The notes under the pieces: generated by a model | What the model saw: only the letters and a program-made list of their open reading frames with translations | The model's database searches: none | Told to the model about the DNA's origin: nothing | Translations under genes and position numbers: made by a program | Shown here: one piece after another, positions 15,001-19,381 of the stretch | Position numbering within the stretch: the stretch's first letter is position 1 | Layout: each line of letters begins with the position of its first letter | From: Bacteroidota bacterium | GTDB taxonomy: Bacteria > Bacteroidota > Bacteroidia > Chitinophagales > Chitinophagaceae | Reading direction: 5' to 3' | DNA: 19,381 nucleotides | Assembly (NCBI GenBank): GCA_023423835.1 | Contig: JAFAEW010000038.1 | Span: 1 to 19,381 of the forward strand

Positions 15001-17066
15001 ATGATGGGTTGCAGGCGTGGCGTGCTGTTTACAGCCACCGCCTTTACCGGTACCAGAATATCACGCATGCCGCCACCGCTGATAATAAAATTGCCGGAAT
15101 AGGATTTTGCTTCCTTCGGTTTAAACTTCACATAGATTGTCTGGTAGAATACAGCTCCATAGTCTTTCAGCACGAGCGAATCTGTGTACACACCGTCGCT
15201 GTCTTTTGAAAATTCATATCCTTCGGAAGAATGAAGTATAACGTCTGTCCCGTTCAAGTATGAACCCGCCACTACAAAAGATTTCGGCAGCGAACTTCCA
15301 TTGACACAAATGGTGTCGAATGAAGGCGCAGAAAGCGCATACATTCCAAAATCGGCGATGCCCTGGTGTGAACGAGCAAGTTCTACCAAGGTAAAAATTA
15401 CATCTTCAGTTCCGGTACTTTTGATATAAAAGTCAGAATTCCGGATACCGCGGTTTCCGAAATATACATCGTTGAGGGTAACGGTGGTTTTTTTCCATGA
15501 ACCACTGTTGTTGCAGTTAATCTCGATCGAACCTTTATCGGTTTCATCCAGCGCATCGTAATAGAGTTTCCAGCTACCGAATCCTTTATCGAGATAGGTG
15601 ATATCGATGGTTACGGGATATTGTCCATTGACCGGCGCATTATTCAAAAAGAGGTCATCTACATTAAAGTAAAGAGCATCTTTGTTGGAAGCGAGTTCAA
15701 ATGACCTTCCAAACTTCCCGTAGATGGTATTCATGTCCGATGATGGAATGTTCCAAAATCCTACGGAGGTTTCATTGGCATCTATCTGATGAAGATAGCG
15801 GTCATAGTTTCCACGCAGTACGCGCCATCCGACATCATTGTAACCGGTGGCAGCGAGGTTGCCAAGATCAACGGTTGCCATTGCAGCAGTAACGTCTTCG
15901 AGAAGCGCTCCATATCCTGAAAATTTCTGCTGAATGTTGCGATAGCGGTCTGCATTAAACGGCGCTACTTCTCCAAATTCGGAAGCCGGAAATCTTATGG
16001 AATCTGATGCGTCGAGTGCGTCTTTTAAAGCGCACATGGCTACATCGCTTTTCACGGGATCCTTCTTTCCGGCATATTTATTAAAGAATGCGAGGGAAGG
16101 TTTATGATATGGATTTTGAATAATTTCAGGTGTTTCGTTGGGCCAGTCCAACCCCCAATGAATGTTGTAAGCCAATGTGGCAAACATATTTTTATAAGGA
16201 TCCTTTACCCACCAGCCGGCAGTGGTATTCGGTCCTGAAATTTCCGATCGTGAACGGAAAAAATCCCCTTGCTGGGGTTTATTCATATAGTCGTACAGCC
16301 AAGTCATCCGGTCAAGGTCATAATTATATCCATAACCTTTTGCCATTGCGGGTGCTTTCAACCAGCCGCCGGGAGCATTTTGTATCAGCCAGTCAATCTG
16401 GTCTTTCCCGGTCTTATTCGGATTATTTAGGAGCCGGATTTTTGGGTTTGATTTTGAGTAAGCGGAATAATAGTAGGAGGTGAATTCCTTAAACAGGTCA
16501 AAGAAATCGGAGTCGTTTAATTGATATTGCGGATCTACGATTCCCTTATAACTGATATAGTCGCCCGTGTTTCCAAAGGCTGTTTGAACGGCCAATATTT
16601 TTTCACGCACGTAAAACGGCATCGTTTCAACATGCTGCTGAACCGAGTCGATCATTCTTTTGAAATAGGCTTTGTACAACGAGTCCTTATAGTAGGGCGC
16701 ATAACCGGTAACCAGGCCGGAAGAATCGCGTTCCATTACTTTCGGAACACCGTTTTCAAACAACCAGTCCGGAGCATCTTCTTTGGTATATATACAAAAT
16801 ACAATGGGAAGGCCGTCGCTGGCGCGGCTTGCCATCTCACTATCAAAAGCCGTCCAGTTAAATACATTCGGTTGCGGTTCAATATCCTTCCACTTCTGGT
16901 TACACAACCGGCCTTTTATCTCAGGGTATAAAACGCTGGATAAAGGTGGTGACCAGGCCTGCCAAATTCCGAAGTTATAACTGGTAGTATCTGAAAATTG
17001 TGCCCTTACCTCCGTAAAAGGGGTCAGCAGAAAACAAAGCATGATAACAGATGCCAGGTTTTTCAT
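9081..17066 (-). CDS. Giant T9SS-secreted SprB-repeat protein with glycoside-hydrolase-like N-terminus
   Basis: 2661 residues, exported and probably surface-attached or released. The signal peptide ends near residue 22 (FTEVRAQ). Residues about 25-460 look like a clan GH-A (GH42-like) TIM barrel: KWKDIEPQPNVFNW, LPIVFCIYTKEDAPDWLF, ILAVQTAFGNTGDYISYKG and GYNDVGWRVLRGNYDRYLHQ. About 465-575 is a beta-sandwich resembling a carbohydrate-binding domain (ITYLDKGFGSWKLYYDALDE). Residues 577-1628 hold three composite modules of about 430 residues. Residues 1628-2480 are 13 short SprB-like repeats (GGTAPYTGEG...ITDANGC), followed by one canonical SprB repeat (about 2485-2555, SCQNGSDGSI, APYTYSLDNVNY, LKAGNYTV). 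The C-terminal T9SS sorting domain (about 2585-2661) has YPNPSYSDFAV, DMYGNKVYQT and LPSGLYILRIQQGDQVKTIKLIK. The frame is uninterrupted and there is a terminator downstream. The substrate is unknown; adhesion, gliding or polysaccharide binding is inferred from SprB-like proteins. Confidence 0.95.
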   Translation of the reverse strand: MKNLASVIMLCFLLTPFTEVRAQFSDTTSYNFGIWQAWSPPLSSVLYPEIKGRLCNQKWKDIEPQPNVFNWTAFDSEMASRASDGLPIVFCIYTKEDAPDWLFENGVPKVMERDSSGLVTGYAPYYKDSLYKAYFKRMIDSVQQHVETMPFYVREKILAVQTAFGNTGDYISYKGIVDPQYQLNDSDFFDLFKEFTSYYYSAYSKSNPKIRLLNNPNKTGKDQIDWLIQNAPGGWLKAPAMAKGYGYNYDLDRMTWLYDYMNKPQQGDFFRSRSEISGPNTTAGWWVKDPYKNMFATLAYNIHWGLDWPNETPEIIQNPYHKPSLAFFNKYAGKKDPVKSDVAMCALKDALDASDSIRFPASEFGEVAPFNADRYRNIQQKFSGYGALLEDVTAAMATVDLGNLAATGYNDVGWRVLRGNYDRYLHQIDANETSVGFWNIPSSDMNTIYGKFGRSFELASNKDALYFNVDDLFLNNAPVNGQYPVTIDITYLDKGFGSWKLYYDALDETDKGSIEINCNNSGSWKKTTVTLNDVYFGNRGIRNSDFYIKSTGTEDVIFTLVELARSHQGIADFGMYALSAPSFDTICVNGSSLPKSFVVAGSYLNGTDVILHSSEGYEFSKDSDGVYTDSLVLKDYGAVFYQTIYVKFKPKEAKSYSGNFIISGGGMRDILVPVKAVAVNSTPRLQPIITPISCYGLRNGGIDLAISDGAGPFSFSWSNSSTFKSSSSAISNLAPDTYRVTIGSFAGCSFDTSFVIAEPPVLGAEISIDPMICKNGTTTLHVNGTGGTLPYEGIGIFNVSSGNQNYSITDANGCVKKGSINVPNGTLIAPAKPGTIASPLADKQGLCGGGEFEFSVSQVSTASSYTWSLPAKTEIIASNFDSTNITLKVFPDFTGGNISVTAANACGVSAAQTRMLNLVPGAPGQITGFTSVMPGQSGLVYSVEQLPGMSYEWTVPSSATIVSGQSTNMITVNWGITNGDVTVTAKNSCNAISTVSRQTIIVVSGAIALSATSLPEFETVCINGATNAQPLTVSAKDLDGSPVIVGPLPGFKFSKTERGTYSDTYSFTDYGRNINSRIIFVKYFPQTEGTVSAVIPVTGGGSLPAGVEVKAAAINSSPALSAQLASVSCIGDNNGKIDLTVSGGTGPFTYSWAGPGIYDSSAEDIEGLSASNYRVTVTSYLGCTTTETFTVPQPAPLSVTLSSDPMECKNGTTMVYVQAEGGTFPYTGTGAFSAGSGRSTYTVTDANGCVSSKTINVANGSGLAPLKPALITGAEADARGICGGGLFNFSIEPVANATGYTWTAADNSTIHSTSADGLSVQLLANSNFSTGNLSVTANNACGESPVQIKALTALPADPGMISGPSIVTAFQPGLTYSVPSVEGITFNWTLPNNGKIDEYRNSTIVSTWGRNTGRLKVTAGNNCGLSNFSYLDVSFATTATLYPSTTTVDFNEVCISAEKVSSFMLYGVLLNGSDVNIGPSENYSFSTTEDGEYSSTLTLQGYGNTINQPVFVKFKPVSANNFNRTLVISGGGISSVNLALRGNGVNSAPEIIETVQNALCYGAENGSVQLQLDGGSGPFTFSWYNGDNYLGSDQNISNLKAGDYMVKVGSQGGCFISKNISVSEPQQLEMNISTTLIDGMDKAIISANGGTMPYSGTGTFDLVEGQNVFVVSDANGCALSDSVFLEKDPPLFAIATTGTISCAGSTTEVVVTAEGGVAPYSGTGTFTVEAGTYSYTVEDANGQQAVVEITVEQPEPVEIKYSFDPIHCFGDSTTITITGSGGIAPYAGEGLFALAAGTTEFTITDSNGCVVSTTVEAAQPEQLFAHTEAGTILCNGDSTSVLVTATGGIAPYVGEGTYTIFAGNSTFKISDANGCTADAVVDVRQPVALTAKAEITDVDGIPMILVTATGGTYPYSGTGLFNPNPGENNFVISDSNNCSVAKSVFWQIGTGEQPMIVQAAAGVISCYGGTTTVNVTATGGLAPYTGTGRFEVRAGRHVFTISDAEANIDSIEVIISQPDSLSITATAGTILCYGGTTEVNISGTGGTAPYTGEGLFTLAAGNYEYQITDANGCATSASVAVLQPELLSVVATTNPVVCNGGNAEITILANGGTAPYTGEGLFTVMAGNYEYSVTDAAGCTAVTQVTVTQPDSLQILFNSNPILCNGGNTQLNVSGNGGTAPYTGEGVFAVGAGTYTYSITDANGCTATSSVNIAEPAVLTATSRLLDVGGQTKIEVAASGGTAPYSGTGIFIAVEGENTFNITDANGCSTTTSIVWENIQPLKASATAAGSITCYGGTTTVTITAEGGVAPYTGTGTFNAVAGTHQFIVTDANNNQAVAEIVIGQPGELTVSASFPAILCNDGKTTITVAATGGTAPYYGTGSYSVKAGIYNYTVKDKNGCSASTTATVTQPDKLKISKGPGNILCYGEKITVEVIATGGVAPYKGAGFFTLGAGTYTKTITDANGCTATATATIPQPELIVVSIDSKTDVSCQNGSDGSITASATGGKAPYTYSLDNVNYTKSSRFIGLKAGNYTVYAKDALGCVRFVKTTIANGTGNCLIGAGSETRLATRNYEVLTDWIELKAYPNPSYSDFAVSIKTVANDPVNLMVTDMYGNKVYQTKGSGHETYVFGKDLPSGLYILRIQQGDQVKTIKLIKGRG
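9620..12185 (-). repeat. Array of 13 in-frame SprB-like repeats (about 65 residues each)
   Basis: Coding tandem repeat inside the giant gene. Each copy has the core GG(T/V/I)xPYxGxGxF...AGxYxYxITDANGC...QPxxL. Copies read in protein order fall into three blocks: 12185-11407 (types A,B,C,C), 11406-10413 (A,B,C,C,C) and 10412-9620 (A,B,C,C). Type C copies have two Cys (xILC-N/Y-G and DANGC). Type A lacks the first Cys and has a D-(V/I)-(D/G)-G start. Type B lacks the second and has DANGQQ, DAEANI or DANNNQ instead. At DNA level adjacent C copies are strongly similar, for example around 10690-10735 and 10905-10950. Confidence 0.9.
12185..15338 (-). repeat. Three composite modules of about 430 residues (period about 1290 bp)
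   Basis: Modules begin near 15338, 14045 and 12760. Each starts with an ASH-like/choice-of-anchor beta domain (FDTICVNGS, FETVCINGA, FNEVCISAE; each with F(V)K(F/Y)xP and SGGG or TGGG), then a canonical SprB repeat (SCYGLRNGGIDL, SCIGDNNGKIDL, LCYGAENGSVQL) and a short SprB-like repeat. Modules 1 and 2 continue with two PKD/Ig-like domains (GLCGGGEFEFSV, GICGGGLFNFSI, ANACG, NNACG). Module 3 lacks the PKD-like pair and passes directly into the 13-copy array. Confidence 0.85.
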
Positions 17067-17588
17067 AATTATGGATTTATTTGATAAAGCAGTTAATCAA
17101 GTGAAGGAGAACCAATTGCTCCCTCATAAGAAAAAAAAACAGTTAATTGAAAAACAGTTAGTTTTGATTGTCGCTACGTATCGCTGTAATTACCTGTCTG
17201 CCGCCTCTCTCAGAGAAACAGTTTTTTCACTCTTCAACAATGACAATTGGCGGACAAATAAGTTTTTCATATAAGACATTTTACTTTGGAAATTGGAGTG
17301 TTTTTTTGAACACGAAGCAAAAATTAGATAAAGTTTTATTATGTATTGTGTTTTGTCCTAGTTTTTTATACAATTTTAATTGTTATTATATGTTTTAATT
17401 TCATTTTAAGCTTCTTTAAAGATTCAACGGTATTTCCAGTCATTCGTAAGGATAGAGAAGTTTTTATCTGCCGAATAAGAAGTATCGCCAAAATTTTTCC
17501 ATCCCGGGAACCGTTGATTTTTTCTGTTGATTACCTGGGGGGCAGGATAATTGTATCAGTTTTTATTTTTTAAATAAGGAACATTGCG
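17067..17588. other. AT-rich non-coding interval between divergent genes
   Basis: 522 bases with no supported gene; the short open frames here are low-complexity and unlike any protein I know. It must contain the promoters of the giant minus-strand gene and the plus-strand lipoprotein, but I find no exact TAnnTTTG box at a good distance for either; TTACTTTG at 17281-17288 (plus) is one mismatch away but far from the ATG. Visible structures are CAGTTAAT-type direct repeats (17090-17160) and a perfect inverted repeat ACAATT-TT-AATTGT (17370-17383). Confidence 0.6.
17090..17160. repeat. CAGTTA direct repeats in the leader of the giant gene
   Basis: CAGTTAAT at 17090-17097, CAGTTAATTG at 17140-17149 and CAGTTA at 17155-17160. 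The last two are part of an 11-base direct repeat AAAAACAGTTA (17135-17145 and 17150-17160), spaced 15 bases. All lie within 100 bases upstream of the giant gene's ATG. They could be regulator sites or chance in AT-rich DNA. Confidence 0.4.
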
Positions 17589-18242
17589 ATGCGTATTTTC
17601 ATTTACTTTTTCGTGTTTTTAGGCCTGTCTGGTTGCACCAACAACTCGCCGGAAAAAAGCGTCGGTACAATCGATTCTGTGAAAACAGATTCAGTTGTCG
17701 ATACCCATCAGAATCAAACCATAACGGCGGACAGGATAATTCTCCCCGGAGAAAAGGTGGGACATATTACTATTGGAGCGAATGCTGCAGATCTTGATTC
17801 TATTTTAGGAGCTCCCGACAGATCTGATGCTGCAATGGGAAAAGCCTGGTTAACCTGGATGGGGAAACGCGATGATCATAACAACGAAACACAGCTTGAC
17901 ATTTACACGACCTACTCAGATAGTACAATGAGCAAAAAAACCGTTCAACAGATAAGAACCACTTCTTCTTACTTTTCGACTGTCTCCGGAATTCATGTTT
18001 ATTCGGATCTCGAAAAGATCAGGGAGGCTTTTCCGCCGATTCAGAAGGTGGCAACCTATCGGGAAGGAGAAAGAGAATTTCAAATTTATGATGACAGGGA
18101 AGGTGGAATTGCCTTTGAGATCGTAACAGCCGGCGCTGAAGATATCTGCACAGGAATAATTGTACATCCCAAAGGTAAACCCGTAACCGATACTTACATG
18201 TACTTACATCCGGACATGCAGTTGATGAACCCTAAATCTTAA
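17589..18242 (+). CDS. Lipoprotein of unknown function
   Basis: 217 residues. MRIFIYFFVFLGLSGC is a lipoprotein signal with lipobox LSGC and acylated Cys16, so the protein should be anchored in the outer or inner membrane. A Ser/Thr/Asp-rich linker (17-48) follows. The folded part has two similar motifs, VGHITIGANAADLDSILGAP (57-76) and SGIHVYSDLEKIREAFPP (about 133-150), both of the form G-h-x-h-x-x-x-x-x-D-L-(D/E)-x-h-x-x-x-h-x-x-P. That resembles the internal duplication seen in small exported BLIP/SmpA-like folds; this is my inference. I do not recognise the family and see no catalytic residues. It is transcribed divergently from the giant gene and convergently with the VOC gene. Confidence 0.85.
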   Translation: MRIFIYFFVFLGLSGCTNNSPEKSVGTIDSVKTDSVVDTHQNQTITADRIILPGEKVGHITIGANAADLDSILGAPDRSDAAMGKAWLTWMGKRDDHNNETQLDIYTTYSDSTMSKKTVQQIRTTSSYFSTVSGIHVYSDLEKIREAFPPIQKVATYREGEREFQIYDDREGGIAFEIVTAGAEDICTGIIVHPKGKPVTDTYMYLHPDMQLMNPKS

Positions 18243-18287
18243 AGTGAAACGAGGAAGCTTGCAAATAATACCAGATCCAATGTGGCG

Positions 18288-18815
18288 TCACTTCGTTGTT
18301 TCACTGCCAAGTTGTTCGCCCAGTTTTTCGTAATTGATGTCATCGGGTTCCCAAAGCTCTATTTTGTTTCCTTCCGGATCAAGGATGTGCACAAACTTTC
18401 CGTAGTCGTAAGATTCGATTGCATCTAGAATCGTAACGCCGTTTTTCTTCAATTCCTCAACGAGGGCCTCAATATTTTCCACCCGGTAGTTGATCATAAA
18501 ATCTTTTTCTGAAGGCTCAAAATATTTCGTTGTTTCCTTAAACGGGCTCCAGCTTGTAAATCCTTTTTTTGTACTGTCACTTCCCTGGTACCATTCGAAA
18601 ACTGCTCCGTAGTTGTTGGTTTTCAAACCGAGATGAATATTGTACCACTGCCGCATCGCGACAGGGTCATTGCATTTGAAAAAAACGCCGCCTATACCGG
18701 TAACTTTTTTCATGTTTGTTTCTTTTACTGATTGTTTTGAAATGATGTCATTAAATGCAAACCCAAAATAGAATGAGCCGGCAACAATCAAAATTAGCAG
18801 GAATACTTTTTTCAT
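18288..18815 (-). CDS. VOC (glyoxalase/bleomycin-resistance fold) family protein with N-terminal hydrophobic segment
   Basis: 175 residues. Residues 35-160 form one VOC unit pair (beta-alpha-beta-beta-beta twice): VTGIGGVFFKCNDPVAMRQW at the start and FVHILDPEGNKIELWEP at the end, with the usual Glu in the last strand. Such domains serve as metal-dependent lyases, isomerases, dioxygenases or binding proteins; the substrate cannot be told. Unusually, the frame begins 34 codons earlier with a Lys-Lys start and a hydrophobic stretch (VFLLILIVAGSFYFGFAF), which looks like a signal peptide or membrane anchor. The typical cytosolic start would be Met35 at 18713. Both are possible. The extension is hydrophobic and in frame, which favours a real exported or anchored form. 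Its 3' end faces the lipoprotein gene, 45 bases away. Confidence 0.88.
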   Translation of the reverse strand: MKKVFLLILIVAGSFYFGFAFNDIISKQSVKETNMKKVTGIGGVFFKCNDPVAMRQWYNIHLGLKTNNYGAVFEWYQGSDSTKKGFTSWSPFKETTKYFEPSEKDFMINYRVENIEALVEELKKNGVTILDAIESYDYGKFVHILDPEGNKIELWEPDDINYEKLGEQLGSETTK

Positions 18816-18981
18816 TTGCTGATTATTTTATTTTCTACAAAACCGAAACAAGCCTTCGATCCGGGTTGCCAGTTGAAGTTTCGCCGCCGGCGGATCTGAT
18901 GGCTACACGAATGTATTGCCTTATTGTTTACGCTTAATGTGGACCGATAGGGAATAACGGTGCAAATTGCTCAATAGCGAA

Positions 18982-19039
18982 CCGGACGTTGAAGAGTGCG
19001 ACGCAACGAAACTCAATAGTAGCAATGCAGCCGGGTAAC
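18982..19039 (+). repeat. Candidate dispersed intergenic repeat (GAAGAGTGCGACGCAACGAA type)
   Basis: This GC-richer segment in an AT-rich gap contains GAAGAGTGCGACGCAACGAA followed by ACTCAATAGTAGCAATGCAG and CCGGG. I recall closely similar strings between genes of other Bacteroidota, sometimes mis-annotated as tiny proteins, but this is memory and not a search result. A shorter echo, CTCAATAGCGAA, precedes it near 18970-18981. Only one full copy is present in the window. Confidence 0.4.
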
Positions 19040-19170
19040 AAAAAAAATGAAGATGATAAAAAAAGGCGCAGTGAACCTTCATTTATTCGAATGCTTCGTT
19101 GCAAAGTAACGCATTGACCATTGCACCTGTGAGATTTCAGCTGTAAACTGCATGCGCAACGGATCCCAGC

Positions 19171-19201
19171 AGTGCCGTGTTAATTCAACAACCTCGGCAC
19201 T
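19171..19201 (-). terminator. Hairpin directly after the RibD-like gene stop
   Basis: AGTGCCG (19171-19177) pairs perfectly with CGGCACT (19195-19201), and an inner TGTT/AACA can pair as well. It begins at the base next to the stop codon of the minus-strand gene. No T tract follows on that strand, so it may be an RNA-stabilising hairpin or a weak terminator. Confidence 0.4.
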
Positions 19202-19381
19202 TCATCGTTTTTCAGTTATTGGTTCGTAATAAAATATCGTGGCACCTGACGGCAATGGTTTTACGGTGATGAGATTGAAAAAAATTCTCTGCTTTATCTG
19301 ATCAAATAGTCGCTGACCTTTTCCTTCTACAACGGGATGAATGCAAAGCTGAAATTCGTCAATAAGGTCACTGTTCAGGAG
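19202..19381 (-). CDS. RibD C-terminal / dihydrofolate reductase-like domain protein (C-terminal end)
   Basis: 59 codons plus stop, entering from the right edge, so the start and most of the protein are outside the window. The visible end contains SDLIDEFQLCI, HPVVEGKGQRLF and a final strand ATIFYYEP. This is the usual C-terminal pattern of the RibD C-terminal domain family (NADPH-dependent reductases related to dihydrofolate reductase), where the H-P-V-x-x-G-x-G-x-x-L-F segment lies near the cofactor. Single-domain members of this family in Bacteroidota are mostly uncharacterised, so a riboflavin role should not be assumed. Confidence 0.85.
   Translation of the reverse strand, partial: LLNSDLIDEFQLCIHPVVEGKGQRLFDQIKQRIFFNLITVKPLPSGATIFYYEPITEKR

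Larger units (their letters stand above)
18816..19201. other. Non-coding interval with a probable dispersed repeat
   Basis: 386 bases without a supported gene. It holds a perfect 10-base palindrome CCGCCGGCGG at 18884-18893, the GC-rich candidate repeat at 18982-19039 described separately, A-rich tracts near 19040-19070, and a hairpin at 19171-19201. Only short open frames with no recognisable protein features are present. Confidence 0.6.

Noticed and set aside
9585..16931. Many plus-strand and other-frame open frames of 60-136 codons opposite the giant gene
   Set aside because: They are shadows of the repetitive minus-strand coding sequence, have no recognisable domains, and there is no promoter or spacing pattern for them.
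17098..17140. GGAG...CTCC hairpin near 17105-17125 as a terminator
   Set aside because: On the plus strand it is followed by A rather than T, and on the minus strand the T run precedes the hairpin, so neither direction fits an intrinsic terminator.

Overview
The window looks like chromosomal DNA of a free-living member of the Bacteroidota, probably of the Chitinophagales/Saprospirales kind. The signs are: very large secreted proteins built from SprB-like repeats with a type IX secretion (T9SS) C-terminal sorting domain, start codons without Shine-Dalgarno sequences, a promoter matching the Bacteroidota -7 motif TAnnTTTG, small outer-membrane barrel-like proteins ending in aromatic Phe, and a stand-alone LigD-type polymerase. 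This placement is inferred from gene content only.

Layout, left to right. (1) 1-1711, minus: N-terminal 570 codons of a large secreted multi-domain beta-rich protein that runs off the left edge. (2) 1859-2356, minus, and 2474-3799, plus: an Lrp/AsnC regulator divergent from S-adenosylhomocysteine hydrolase (ahcY); their short shared control region carries an exact TAnnTTTG box and three copies of a TTTTC(C)TAAA element. (3) 3899-5566, plus: three tandem paralogous small exported proteins, probably outer-membrane barrels, with terminators after the second and third. (4) 5718-7757, plus: an exported M13 (neprilysin-like) zinc metallopeptidase. (5) 8007-8990, plus: a stand-alone LigD-type primase-polymerase (NHEJ). 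(6) 9081-17066, minus: a 2661-residue secreted protein with a glycoside-hydrolase-like N-terminus, three roughly 430-residue composite modules, a 13-copy array of roughly 65-residue SprB-like repeats, a final SprB repeat and a T9SS sorting domain. (7) 17067-17588: an AT-rich non-coding stretch. (8) 17589-18242, plus: a lipoprotein of unknown function. (9) 18288-18815, minus: a VOC (glyoxalase-fold) protein with an N-terminal membrane/signal segment. (10) 18816-19201: non-coding, with a probable dispersed intergenic repeat. (11) 19202-19381, minus: C-terminal end of a RibD/dihydrofolate-reductase-like protein running off the right edge.

Most genes here look like separate transcription units, several with clear intrinsic terminators (after ahcY, the second and third barrel genes, the M13 peptidase and the giant gene). 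The general theme is cell-surface and envelope biology (T9SS cargo, barrels, exported peptidase, lipoprotein) next to housekeeping methyl-cycle and DNA-repair genes. I see no phage, insertion sequence, CRISPR array, tRNA or rRNA. The most distinctive structure is the internal architecture of the giant protein. Its 13 short repeats fall into a higher-order A-B-C-C(-C) order, and the A and B types have lost complementary cysteines in all three blocks.
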